Translations under genes and position numbers: made by a program
Shown here: positions 26,753-38,889 of the stretch, piece by piece
How the letters are laid out: every line of letters begins with the position of its first letter
Numbering within the stretch: the first letter of the stretch is position 1
Assembly: GCF_022539315.1 (NCBI RefSeq)
Contig: NC_066316.1
Coordinates: forward strand, 6,649,501-6,713,500
DNA length: 64,000 nucleotides
Reading direction: 5' to 3'
From: Serinus canaria
Taxonomy: Eukaryota; Chordata; Aves; Passeriformes; Fringillidae
Notes under the pieces: generated by a model
The model's database searches: none
What the model saw: the letters and a program-made list of their open reading frames with translations, nothing else
Told to the model about the DNA's origin: nothing

Positions 26753-27413
26753 ATTCATAACCATCTTTTGTGTCCTGTCTAAAGAACCACCTATGATGGA
26801 CTTGGAAGAATTTGAACATAAAAGCTAATAACTGCATTAAAGATTACTTATTTATTCAAGTGTCTGGTACAGCCATACAGGATTGCTGATGAGTTGCTAT
26901 GAAAATGCCAAATTGGGAAGTTCTGAAAAAAAGGTGACAAAAACATTTTGCATTTGTTGAGCAAAACTAGCATTATTAAACTAGTGCTTAATAATGAAAG
27001 ACTAAAGGAATGGAGCTAATGATTTAGTGAATTAAATGCATCTAGAAATTATACTGTGGGAGTTTTATACAGAAGGACCCTGGCAAGAATTTGGTACTTG
27101 GTGTATTCCCCAAAATTCCTTCTTGCCTTTAATTAATCAATGAATAATTTAAGCCATTATACTTCAACTTTCAAGGAGCTACACATTGAAATGCAAGAAT
27201 CTCAGCCTTAGCCAAAACAGGGAAATGTTTGTGATTCTTTTATTTTCTTCTTCATCCTTTACACATTCTTTTAAAGTTGGTTTCATAGTTGTTCCTTGAT
27301 TTGCTTGTTGGCTGCTGGGAATTCAAAATTCATCATGGCAACTCCAACCTAGGTGTCTGTAAATGTAGAGGGAACTTGGCTGCCATGAGATTCATGAGTA
27401 TTTTCCTTTCCTG
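26753..27413. other. Intronic spacer between two CR1 ends
   Basis: AT-rich unique sequence with no reading frame or repeat that I can support. Confidence 0.5.
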
Positions 27414-27510
27414 CAGAATCAGAGAATCATTTAGGTTGGAAAAGACCTCTAAGGTCATTGAGTCCATGCAGTAACCCACACTGCCAAGTCTGCTGTTAAA
27501 TCATGTCTCT
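27414..27510 (-). mobile_element. CR1 LINE, extreme 3' end only, antisense
   Basis: The + strand shows 'cagaatcagagaatcattta', 'ggttggaaaagacctctaag', 'gtcattgagtccatg' and 'ctgccaagtctgctgttaaa', the complement of a CR1 3' end of the 'aaaagacctctaag' subtype. About 100 bp remain. Confidence 0.85.
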
Positions 27511-27542
27511 GGCTCTGTAATCGAAGTTCACCTGTTGTAAAA

Positions 27543-27598
27543 TTTAAAAAAAAAAAGAGAAAAAAGGAGAGAAGTTTTGGTTTTTTCCCCCCTTTCTC
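27543..27598. repeat. Purine tract followed by pyrimidine tract
   Basis: A 30-base all-purine run (A12 then gagaaaaaaggagagaag) is followed almost at once by 'ttttggttttttcccccctt' and 'tctctg'. The halves are partly complementary (agagaaa/tttctct), so an imperfect hairpin is possible. Confidence 0.7.
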
Positions 27599-29439
27599 TG
27601 AAGTTGCCAGAACTTCCAAATAGAAATGTTCCTTGGAAAGTTTCAACCTCCAGGAAACTGCAATAGTCATGAACAGAAATTACAGTCTTTGGTGGTGGAA
27701 GCGCTCACATAACCTGGTGTCTGCACACAGAAGCAAATTTTAAACTTGCTCTTTCCTTTTTTCAAGTCCTTTCTTAATAGCTCTCAGTTTATGATAGTAG
27801 CTAGAAAACACATGTAGGGGCATAACTCTTTTCTGAGCTCACAGGTTGTTCTAGTGTCCTGCTGCCACCCCCTCATCAGTGGATAAAAGCTCAGCACCTG
27901 TGGAAGGTTCAGTGGTAGGGAGGGTTCTCTGGAGTCACTGTCTGGCAGCTGGGACATTCAACAGAGATTATCCAACCTGTCCATCTTGTTCCCACAACTG
28001 GAGAAAATTACTGTGATCAAAATGGAAAAACAAGTTCTCAACCTTTTATTTACTTCACAGGAGGGAGGTTTTCTGTAGCAGTTGGGAATTTCAGCTCTTA
28101 TAGGTTTCAGTTTCCATCACAGTGAATTCCACAGTGTTTCTGGGCACTGGGAATCAGATGTGCTTTTATTTCTTGATTTATCAATATTTTGTGGCTAATG
28201 TATAGAAAAGATTTTGAATTTTTCAGAACATTATGGCCCAGCCTAAAAGCTTCCTTTTAAATAGCACAGAGCAGGACTTGACAGATGATGTCTGAATTAG
28301 GAAAAAAAAAACAAAAGACAGTGTGCATTTTAATGTTATTTTGTCTATTTTCTCTGATGCCTTGGCATTTGTTGGATGGAAATCATCAAAACCAGCTTGG
28401 ACAAAGAACAGTGGTGATAATTCTGTAGGATTTGTGAGTAAATTAAAATATTCTGGCGTGTAGCAACAGCAGATGTTGGTTGGAAACCTGACCCACAGAA
28501 ACACAACCTAAAAGGGGACCAGCAGTACTGCAGTTGAAAGTGTTGGCCTAATCCACTAAACAGTGCCACTGTTTATTTCTGCTGTACATTGTAGGAAATT
28601 ATAAAGAAAGGCAAAAAAAATATATACCTGCCACCAAATCTCATTTTATTATGCTCACATATACTACAGAAGAATGATGTGTAAAAAGTAAACATGCTTC
28701 ATAATAATTGGGGGGGATAGGAATGGGGAGATTAAAAAAATCATGATACCCTTTAATTTTTAGATATCTTTTCAACACTTTTTTACTCCAGGCTCTGAAA
28801 TTCATTTTTCTTTCAGCACTTTAGAGACTTTGATTGATTGCAGCATCAGATTTTGATGAGTCCAAAGGCATCACACCTAAGATGACTGTGCTTTCTCTTT
28901 TTGCTCGTTATAAATTTCTTCAAAGAGAATATGTTGTTTTACTGCATGGCATCTCCATCTGGTCTGATGTGAGAGGGAAGCATGTTTTTTGAATAACCAG
29001 CAATTCCCAAGTCTCAGCTTTTCTTCTTTTCACATGGTTACTGAGGAAAAGCAAAGCTGACCTGTGTATCACCAACAATGCTGAGGTTCTGGATAGTGAA
29101 CCTTCCCAGTGAGTGGGCTTTGAGGAGTGAGAAGAACTGTTTCAAAGTTGTACAGTATTCACAGTTTTAGAGGCCTTAAGATTTGGAGGATTTGTGCAAA
29201 CATTTCATCTCTCCAGTGTGTGCATTGCAGTAGGCATGTGACAAGCGTTCCCTGTATCTTTCTCATGTTCTCCTTTAGTCCAAATCCTTCAAAATTTAAC
29301 CTCTACTGATTTATGTTTAATTATTGGACGCGTGGATTATGCTGTGTTTTCCAGTTGGATACATTTGTTTAGATTGTTATTTCTACCTTTGTATGCAGCT
29401 ATAATACCAGATTGAATTGATGTGTGACACAGTAACATC
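27599..29439. other. Intron immediately upstream of the exon
   Basis: No mobile element or second exon was recognised in the 1.8 kb before the splice acceptor. Short A-runs occur near 28301-28311 and 28612-28620. Open frames are below 95 codons and overlap on both strands. Confidence 0.5.
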
Positions 29440-29476
29440 TTCAACATTTCTTTATTTCTTTTTTTATTCACTGCAG
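29440..29476 (+). other. MACROD2: Splice acceptor region of the MACROD2 exon
   Basis: A pyrimidine-rich run ('tcaacatttctttatttctt' followed by 'tttttattcactgcag') ends with AG at 29475-29476. This is a strong vertebrate 3' splice-site pattern, and the reading frame that follows is the macrodomain segment. Confidence 0.92.
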
Positions 29477-29598
29477 ATGTGATCCATACTGTTGGGCCCA
29501 TTGCAAGAGGCCATCTCACTGACACTCATAAAGAAAACTTAGCAAGTTGCTATAAATCCTCTCTGAAACTGGCAAAAGAATACAACATCAGATCAATT
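29477..29598 (+). CDS. MACROD2: MACROD2 internal coding exon (macrodomain segment)
   Basis: The 122-bp exon begins with the last two bases of a split codon and then encodes 40 codons, ending on a codon boundary. The residues open with V-I-H-T-V-G-P-I-A-R-G-H, pass through C-Y-K-S-S-L-K-L and end N-I-R-S-I. From established knowledge, the VIHTVGP strand and the following helix are hallmarks of the MacroD-type macrodomain. MACROD2 removes mono-ADP-ribose from proteins, in nucleus and cytosol. By recollection of the human protein the segment falls around residues 145-185 and differs at several positions (for example GHLTDTHKEN against GHINGSHKED). The ligand-binding Asn/Asp loop and the GIYG loop are encoded by other exons not seen here. 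The paralogue MACROD1 is the main alternative; the GH-HKE-LASCYKSSLKL stretch and the huge intron context favour MACROD2. The true protein start is far outside the window; any local GTG or ATG start would be an artefact. Confidence 0.9.
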
Positions 29599-29604
29599 GT
29601 AAGT
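29599..29604 (+). other. MACROD2: Splice donor of the MACROD2 exon
   Basis: GTAAGT follows directly after the isoleucine codon ATT. It matches the vertebrate 5' splice-site consensus at all six intronic positions. If unspliced, the frame would continue 27 codons into the intron before a stop. Confidence 0.93.
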
Positions 29605-31140
29605 ATTATGGGAGATCACATGATTGTTTTTCCTAGTTTGGATCTTACTTTCCTTGATGTAGAATCATTAGGATCGTAAGCCTCCAGATACATTTCTTGC
29701 TCTTCATGCCATGAGAACCCAAAAAATTAAACATTATTTGGCCAGATCAAAGGACTGAGCTTGTTTTAGGGGTTAGGGAAAGTGAGCCTGGTAGTAGGAG
29801 TACAAGCAGCTCTTCTCACTGAAGAAGGGAGGAAGCTGATCCCATGGCTCATTCTTACACTGTATTATTTATTTAAAAAACCCTGAGAAGCTCACTGGTC
29901 AGGAGGATAACTGCATGCAGTACAGCCTCCTAAATAGCTGAGAAGTGTTAGATTGATTAGATTAATGTAGATTAATATGTTGCTTCTTTTATCTGTTAAT
30001 AGTTCTTCCTAAAAATCAGGGTATTGGTCAGTCATTACTGGTTTTAGCACCCTCTCACCAAATTCTATCATAAAATAGCCTGTTTATGTGATATTTCATT
30101 GAACTCTAAAGTTCACTGAACTTGAAATGCACAGTATAGTGTTTATACCTCAAAGTGCCAAATTTTAAAAGGCCTCAGAGGAAAGGAGCTTTTCCCTCTC
30201 CAGCTCCAGAGCTTTAATTCTGTAGCTGACATGGTTGCAGCTTAAGTCTTCACATATGCATAGGTTAGTTCCTTTTAGGTTTCTGAGCCTGACTTTCACA
30301 CCTTTGGGGTCATTTTGGCTGGTTATATGATAGCACAAATGCTTGGCAACTTAGAATGCAAACATACACACAATCTTAAAATATGTGATCTGAACCAATG
30401 GTGTTATATGAAAATATAATATTCAGTAAGAGGAAGTTACTAACACTGAAATACCACAAATGAAAAATAAAGCTTTTTGAGGAGAGGGGCAGGACAGTTT
30501 GTAGGGCCTTGAACTGAAATCAGATGTGCCCTTCAGATTCAGACTGATTAATATAATTTATTTCTTTCTCTTGGGTGAGAGCTCTGCTCTTCAACACTTT
30601 TTGTGCCCATGACATCCTCTCTCTGCTTCTCAAAATGTTGCCCAGCAAGCCCTCTCTCTGCCATTATACAAATCATCATGGGGTCTGTTTTCTTGGTTGG
30701 TTTGGGTTTCATTTTTCTTTAATTCTAGGCATAAGAATTAGAGCTGAAAACAACCTTGGGTTGGTGGGCATGTTTTGAACCCCTCTCTGGTGTTGTTTAA
30801 ACACCAAAGGATGCTCATGTCCTGCTGCAATTCTCACTGGAGCCAGGAAGAGTTTTGTGCAGTTGTTACTGCATCTATCCTTGTTTCTGCCTGCTCTGGG
30901 CAATTCCAGGCTTTTAGGGCATTCAGCTTGAATAAAGCTCCTAATACGATGTGGGAAAATGAAAATAGAATAATAGTTATGAAAGGGTGTAAAAAAGAGT
31001 ATAGAAATAACAAAGGAAAAAGTTCAGTAGGCATTGGTCAATGCAGGTAATGCTTGTGTACAGACAATCTGTAATTTTTAGGTCATTCTAGGTGGTAGCA
31101 TGGTATTTAACATGGAATAATAAAAAGGGATTGTGCCCAT

Positions 31141-31207
31141 GGAAACTAGCCTGATATTTCATGAAAACTAGTCTGATATTTTACAAAACCTGGCCTGGTA
31201 TTTTAAT
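31141..31207. repeat. 22-bp tandem repeat, three diverged copies
   Basis: Three units follow one another: 'gaaactagcctgatatttca', 'gaaaactagtctgatatttt' and 'aaaacctggcctggtatttt', each about 22 bases long. Divergence rises toward the third copy. Confidence 0.8.
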
Positions 31208-32279
31208 GAGAAGAGATAACCACAGGAGAAATGATACACAGGTTATTTCCTTGCTGGTTAAGAGTTGTTGCCTGTGCACCTGTTGGAGATAAAAAATGCT
31301 CAGCACCCAGACTTGCAGAACACAGCTGCACAAACTGAGCAGGAGCCAAGAGCCATCCATTCCTAGCAGCATTTGGAAGCTCAGCAAGTGATATGGATTT
31401 TAAAGGGCACATGACAGATCATGGACTGTTCTGAAAAGCCCTAAGGCCAGTGATTGCAGTGATGCCTTGGGAAGTGAAGGTGCTTGAGTGTCTGTCCTGA
31501 TGACCAAACCAAGGCTGGAGAAAAGTAAGATGTAAAATTCAGCTGGGGAGCAGTAGTTAACTGTGAGTCCAAAGGAAAGGAATGCCAAGAGCAAGTGGGT
31601 TTCACAAGATCCCAAGTACTGTAGGTGTAGAGGGAAGGAAAAGAAAGTGATTTAAAATACCCACAGATTTCTGAGGCTTGAAGAGACCTGATGGAGTGAG
31701 CAAAGGATTCAAATTGACTCATACAGACAACATTTGAGTGTCAATTGGGTTATGGCAACAGAAATATTTGCAGTATGAAGAAGACAAACAAAAATTGAGG
31801 AGAAACATTTTACCTGTGTAAAGCTAGGAAGAGAAAATCAGCTCTGCTGATGGATGGCCTATTTTGATTGCCTCTTCAACAAGATGAAATAAGCATGTGA
31901 AAGAGTAAAAAACAAGGATTTTTAAAGTAGATAGCGAGTAAAAGGAGGAAAAGCCACATGTTAATGACACATAAATAAATAGGTATTGGTGATAGCAAGT
32001 TGCAGTATGCCAGAAGTATTAACTCAACCAGAGAGCATCAGTGCACTAGCAATTGTAATAACTGAGAAGGAAGCAGGAAGATATTAGACTGTAACAGCAC
32101 AGATCTGTTACCTTCAAAACAGAAAGAACAAACCTTGAAATTATTACAAAAAAGGAAAAAGCCCCAGCACACACAATTGGAAGTGTTTTGAACATGAATT
32201 ATGTCCAAGGAGTTAGAATTGCTGGAGGCTTTCTGAATAGAGGGTGATGATGAATGGCAGCATACTGAGCTGGACCAAA

Positions 32280-33060
32280 GCATCAGAGGGACTCAGGGTG
32301 CACCACTAAATGCAGTTTAATTTAACAACTTAATGATTTTTGAAGAGTACATAAACACCTCATTAATTACATTTACAAATGATACTAAATAGGCAGTGTT
32401 GCAAGCACTGGAAAAGGACAGAAATATATGATAACAATTGATCAGAGACTGAATATAACCTCATCAGCATCCACTCCAGTACCAGAAGGGAGTTTCTGCC
32501 TTTGTTGCAATGGAGGAGAGGTCAGAATTGTAGCTGACAGCTACAGTGGAACTCAGCACGGGAAATGATGGAGTAGCATGGGGTGGGGAAGAAAAAAACC
32601 AGTTCACAAATAGTCCAAGTGTGTCAGAAAACCAGCACAATGAGGAAATGGTCTTGAATAATAAGTCTCAAATTAAATGTACTTAAAGCAGTTCTTTGTT
32701 TCACTATTACATATTGCTGATCTGCCTCTGGAGAAATGATGGATGCCATAGAGATTGTACTTCAGTTCAAAGTGGACTGGGGAGAGCAGGAATAGGATTC
32801 AAAACAGACCCAAACTCTGTTGTACATGTGTGTGTGTAGTTATTTTACACACTGAGGAAGGGAATCAATTGCTTTGAAATGCTGTGTAAATTCTGAGATG
32901 CAGCTTTATGGAAGGGAGGAGAGAACAATATCATTGTGTGTGTGATAACAGGGCAATTATGCGGTGGAGCTGATAGGAATTTAGGTTGCTTTCACATCCA
33001 AGGTGTCCAGGCATGGATGAGAGCAGCTCTGGCTAACTCCTGAGGGAGCCCTGATACCTC
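32280..33060 (+). mobile_element. Possible strongly diverged LINE (CR1-like) remnant
   Basis: Scattered phrases recall the region just upstream of a CR1 3' end: 'atttacaaatgatactaaat', 'caagcactggaaaaggacag', 'ccagtaccagaagggagttt'. They occur in plausible order, but no continuous match can be claimed by eye. It could equally be unique intron. Confidence 0.25.
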
Positions 33061-36000
33061 ATCTGAACATCTTTTCATCTTCTTCATATCTAAAAAAAAA
33101 GAAAGATGGGTACAACTGAAAATGAGGGAATGTAACAAAATGCCCATCAGAGTGATTGCCAAGGTTCATGATCCACCAGCAGCCCAGCTGTGGGTGAGGA
33201 TCTGCATGGACATTAAGGCAGGAAGAAAAGCCTCAGGAACAAATTTGATCATCCTCAGGATTGCTCAGAGAAATCACACAGCCCCTGGCATTTGTCTCCT
33301 GAGCCTGTTTCCTGAAATATTTTATATTCAATATGAGGTTCCAAATGCCATGTCAGCTATTTTGCACAGAGTCTGCCTCTCTCAGGTCCTCCACTCCATC
33401 TGCCCTCTAGGTTACTGAATTTTGTGCTAGTGTGTGTCCTTGTTAACTTGCATTTCCAGATCCACGTGTTGCTTTTTCCTCAGCACTTGTTTGTGTAGCT
33501 GTGCTCCCTCTAGGGCACTTGTGCTGCTGTCTGACTGTTTGTGTGGTCAGGGTGAACCTTTTGTCTTGGATGAGTCTTAGTTCTATAATCCTCTGTCTGC
33601 TGCAAGAGGATACTTGAGACAGGATTCTGTTTATCTCCAATTAAGTTGGTACAGCTGAGTGGGAGAAAAATTATTTAAGGCAATTCAGAGAGAGTAAATA
33701 GCTGGTGTTTGAGTAAATTAATTTTCTTAAATGTTCAGAATAATATCTTGTTAGTAAAAAAGAAATTGTATGTTGATGTTGCTGTGTTTTGCACAGTACT
33801 AAGGATTGCTATCATGCATCAATTAAATCTCTGCTGCCTGGAACACTAGAAATACATTATAGGCACCAAATCTTTAATGAAGGAAGATATAGCAAAAAAC
33901 AGTCTAATAGGTGCTTTTTCCCCCTGCTTTTCTGAACTGGTTTTCTAAATAAGAGTCTTACAGCCCAATTAAGTGTAAGGTTATCAGGCAGATTGGGGCA
34001 GTTGTAATCACTGTTTTCAAATTTTAAATTGGTCCCCTGTTTACACAGTCTTTGAAATTATTTACTCTGTGTGCTCTAAGTTTTTCATGGGACCTCTCAT
34101 CCTGCTTTTCTGTGCATGCACTTCTTTGAAGCCATCTGATACCCTGGAAGCTTTCAGAACATCAAACACTTCCCCTGCCACCTACTTTATTCAGACTTCA
34201 CTTGTGGTTAAAAAAAATTTCAATTAATTGCTGTCAGTCAGATTGCAGTTAGACAGGGACTTAATGAACTGCACAGAAAATAAAATAGAAAAAAAAAAGA
34301 TGGTGTGTGTTGCTGTGGGTGGGATCCAAGCCAAAAGAGCTGCAGTGTGTTTGCAGAGAGGGGAGGTTGGTGCTGGTCCCTCTCTCAGAGCAGGCTTCCT
34401 CCACATTAAGGAAATGGAGTTGTGTTTGGGACTACAGCTCTGCTGTTGTTCAGGACTGTGCTTGGGATTGCAGTCTCCAGGGACTCTTCATGTTGGCAGG
34501 GGGTGAATTGTGAAGCTTTAACAAGAAGCATTTCTTTAGCTTGCACCCTCTGACCTCTACCTCGAGGGAGAATTACAGGGGACTGAAGGGGGCAGGAGGA
34601 AATCCTCTAAGAATGGGGCTCTTTGAGTTCCAGAAGGAGCTCTGCTTATCACCAACAAATTATTAACAACATTATAGGCAAAATACAGATTTTTTTTTTT
34701 TTCCCTGTTGTTCCCCTACAGTCAGGTAGGGAAGAGTTCATGTTGTTCTTGAGCCTTATTAGTTTAGTTGGTGTGACATTAAAAAAAACACCACCCCAAA
34801 AAGATCTGTCTCTTTCTGTGCTGTGAATGCAGAGAGTTGTTCAGCTCCAGGGAAAACCTATTAGCTGGACTTTCTCAGAACAACCCCACTGCTCCTCCTG
34901 TCTGAAGGACATGAAAAGGCAAAAGGGCATCTAGAAATAGCTCAGCAGTGAGAGGGCCCATTCAAGGGCTGATTTGCTCATCACCAGGTCGAGTGGAAAA
35001 GCCCCTGCTCGGTGGTGGGATGGCCAGTGACCTGTAATGATGGGATATTCCTGGGAGAGTAGGTTGTGTCTTTGGGCTCTGAATCAAGTGTGGCCCTCCT
35101 GGGCACACAGCTTATGCTGCATTTTGGGCAGCTTTTTCACAAAAGTATGTTAAATAGGATCAGGAGGTGCTTTTTGAAATCCATGTTTGGCCTCCACTCC
35201 TGGGGTCTTCAGTCACTGTGCACAATGCATGATACTAGCTGTGCATTTGCAGGGGCTTTAAAATTAGAATATTATTTGAGGCTTCCTTAGAGAAATATTT
35301 CTTTCCTTTATAATTAAGTTAATCTACAGGGAATTTCAACTCTTATCCTTTTTTAGGTGTTTTTTTAAACAAAGGTCATGTAATTATATTTTTCCTGTGA
35401 TTGGCAAATTTAATAAATATACTAATATAACTTGTTTTGTACAGAAACACAATAATTATTCAGAGCAGCATGTAAAAATACATCAGGAAAAGTACCTGCC
35501 ACTTAGCTGTTTATGGCACTTAAGAAACAAACAAATTTTTTTTCATTGTCTAAAACATTTGTCTCCACCTGTAATTAGGGATTTTTAAAAAAGGTGTGCA
35601 CCAATATTCTTTCAAAAGGAAGCTGTGCTTCTGCTAGGCTGCACAGTTTAATTGAGCTTCATTTGAGTAGAGTCACATTTAGCCTTTGTGATGCCTGAAT
35701 CCTCAATTGTAACTCACAGACTGAAATTTTCAGTATCTGTTTCAAACCCAGTGTGTTTTCAATTCTTTCTGTCATAAATTATAAAAGTAATGAAAGAGGA
35801 ATTTTATTTGAATTGTGGGAAGATGCTTAAAAAGGTGCACTGTTGTGTATTGCTCTAGCAGTTTGGTTTACACTCTTGCCTTTACCTGTCTTGCTCTCTT
35901 GTGCTGTAGAGTTATGTTTCAGGGAAAAATAAAGTGATTTTTTTTGCTATTTCCAATGAAATTTATTTCTTGCTGAGAATGTTGCCATAGCAATGAGTTA

Positions 36001-38784
36001 TAAGTCTGAAATTCCTAAAGGTTGGTTTTATCATCTTGTTTTCTGATAGAGATTCCTATCCATCAATCAGAAGAGTTGCTTTGGAAGGAAATTTCCACAG
36101 TATCATAAATCCACTTAATTTGTTTCTTTGAAACACTTGTTTAACTTGTAAACTATGATATGACTGATGTTACATTTTCAGACTCAGCTTTCTCTCCAGC
36201 TTAGCCTTCCTCTTTCTTTTTTTACTTTTTAGCTTTCTTCTTTTAGTTATTTTCCAGGTAATATCCTTAAAAATTAATCTGCTACTTTAAATTTTTCAGT
36301 TTGCTTAATCATCATGTTGGCATCCAGCAAGGAGGTTGTGATCTTTCCCTGTGGTTTCAGAAATTGTTATAGTTGGCCCTACTTTTCTTAATCAAAGGTG
36401 AATCTGCTGCTTTGTTTTGGACGTGCTCCCAACCATTTCTTCCAAAATTCTTGGCAGGTTGAATTGCAGTCCTTTTTTCTTCAGTAAGTTTCATTGAATG
36501 GAATGTATTCAGTGAGATGGAGTGTAAATGGCTACACCTGAACAGAGATGCTCATTCAATTGAGGAAGGCTGAGGAATGATTGAAGCACTGGGCAGAGAT
36601 TCTCAGAGAAGAAGCTGAAGTTTGTAGTGGATCATGCACTGGAGGTGTTGTGGCAGCCTTTCACTGCTAAGGGAAAACCAAGAAAGGAGCAGCTATTGAG
36701 TGACAATTAAGCAGGAAAAATAGTGAAGTTACCTGTTGTGCCACTGTGTCCAGAGGGGGAAGACAGTGCCTCAGCCAGAAATGGAGTTAGGAACATGCCA
36801 AAAGTAGAGTGAAAGAGAAAGGATTTTAAGCACAGAGGAGACCAAAGATGAGGAGAAGATGATAAAAAACCCTTAACAGAAAAAAAGCTCTTGAGGAGCA
36901 AAAGTCAGTTGTTGTCTGGGCTAGGGACAGAACAAGAAGAAACAGACTGAAATTACAGGATTGGACATTTAGATTTGAGATTGTGAGCAATTTCCTAACT
37001 GGGAGCTTGGTAAAACATTGGGAAAAGTGCTTAGGAAAGTTGTGACTCCACCAGTATGTGCAGGTGAGCCATCCCCAGCATTTCAGTTTTGCTCCTGCCC
37101 CTGTCTGGTTATATATGCAGTATATATTTCCTAGGAGGAAGTGGTTTTGTTTGATTTGATTCTTGAAATGTGTTAGAGTGTTTGCTTAGCATGGCTAAGA
37201 GTGGCAGGAGCAGCTCAGAGGCATACAGTGATCAGTTGTGAGTTTGTTTTATAGCAAGGCACCACACAGAAATTATTTGTTGTAACAGTGATGATGCTGT
37301 GACCTGATGTGATTCTTTCTTTTATTAAAGGAAGTTTGTAGTGGAGTCTGTCTGTGATGCTTCCTGCATAGGAATATCCACACCCCCCTCAGTGTGAACA
37401 CCTTAGCTTAGGTGGTCAGAAATGTTTTAAGTACAGACAGGGACAAGAACAGCCCAAAAAACTGAGCAAGTGCTTGAAGCTCTGCCAGCAGATGAATCTC
37501 AGGGTGCTGGGGCATAAAGTTTCACCCCCCTGCTTCATCTTCAACCACAAACTGCCTGGATTTCTTATAAAGAAATAACTGTGTTGCTTTAATAAGCTGC
37601 ACTACCAGGCAGTCTCAGTTCTCCACTTTGTTGTTCTGGGGTGTTACTCTTGTAGCTGTTCTGTGACTTGGTGATCTTTGTGATGACAAGAGGGAGAAAG
37701 GTGAATTATTTTTTGGGGGGTTAATGAAACACTGACTGAACACTAAAAAAAAACATCCTGAACTGATGGGGAAAGAAAGGGAATTACTTGTTCAGGAATA
37801 AATTCTGCAAGTTTGTGTATGTGATGGGTTTAATGTGTGATAATTTGCCAATCACCCTGTGGGAATTCTGTGCTTAAAGGGGTGAAACTTTCTAGAGAAA
37901 CACTGCCTGTTGGCTCAATAATTGGAGAACTGTCTCATTAGGGAAGGATAAAGTGCAGATCTGTCACACAGTGGACCACAGTGTTCATTACATGAGACAG
38001 CTCATAAAAGCCAGGGATTGCTGGAAAAGTCTACATCATAAAATGTAGAGGAGGAAAACGTTTGATGTTGCTGTGCAGAGGAAATTGTACTTCATTGGGA
38101 TTGAAAGAGAATTAAAAAAATAATAAAAGTAGATTAGAGGGATTCTTATTTGCATGCACGTCTCAACTGTGCAGAGTCAAGTATTTAAGAAGTTTGTCAT
38201 TATTTGCATAGCACATTCTTGTAATGGAAATTCATGGCAAAAGTTAAGCATGTACAAGTTCCTATCCAATCCCAGGGAGTTGGTGAGCTGTGGCCATCAG
38301 GCTCTGTGCAGAGCCATCCTTGTCCTTTTATCTTGCTTCCTTTCACTGACCTATTCCCTATCACCTCGTTGGCACTTTGTAGGCTCTTCAGGAGGGCTTG
38401 TGTGTCCTCTGTAGGAGCAATCAGTGCAATCCCTGTGAAGATTCATGGGATTCTCTGCAACAGCAGTCATGTGCAGTAGAAGTTGCAGCAGGGTTGGTTT
38501 GTTGGGGGTTTTTTTGCCACTGACTGCTGTGATTCTCTCCATCACCAGAAGCAGAGTCAAATTTTGCTGGAATTAGAAATTGCTTATTCACCGGTTTTTC
38601 TCCTGGTGGTACCTTCTGCAATGCCTAAAAATGTATGAAGGGCTGTCTAGCAGATAATGACTTGTCAGTACCAGATTTCTTTTTTCCCTTGCAATGGAAT
38701 TTTGAGGAAAAGAATGTGTGATGCTGCATTTTGGCACTGCACCGTTCTCCCAAGGTCCTTGTCACTTGTCTTTTTTTTCATCTG

Positions 38785-38888
38785 ACAACTTCTGTACATT
38801 CCATTTGCAAATTTTCATCATTCCATTCCATCATACATTCCATTCCAAATTTTCATTTGACATTTCTGTACATTGCATTTGCATTTTT
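38785..38888. repeat. Local imperfect duplications built on 'cattcc' and 'ctgtacatt'
   Basis: The phrase 'ttctgtacattccatttgca' recurs about 75 bases later as 'ttctgtacattgcatttgca', and 'cattccattcca' units lie between them. It is a patch of slippage-derived sequence. Confidence 0.7.
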
Positions 38889-38889
38889 T

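Larger units (their letters stand above)
1..29476 (+). other. MACROD2: Intron upstream of the MACROD2 exon (partial)
   Basis: All sequence left of the single exon is interpreted as one intron, because no second exon with a credible reading frame and splice sites was found. The preceding coding exon should end with one base of a split codon: the exon here begins with two bases of a codon, probably completing Tyr or Asp before Val-Ile-His-Thr. That exon is not in the window. The size of at least 29.5 kb fits MACROD2, whose introns are very long in vertebrates. The interval holds CR1 copies, tandem duplications and low-complexity tracts listed separately. Confidence 0.75.
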
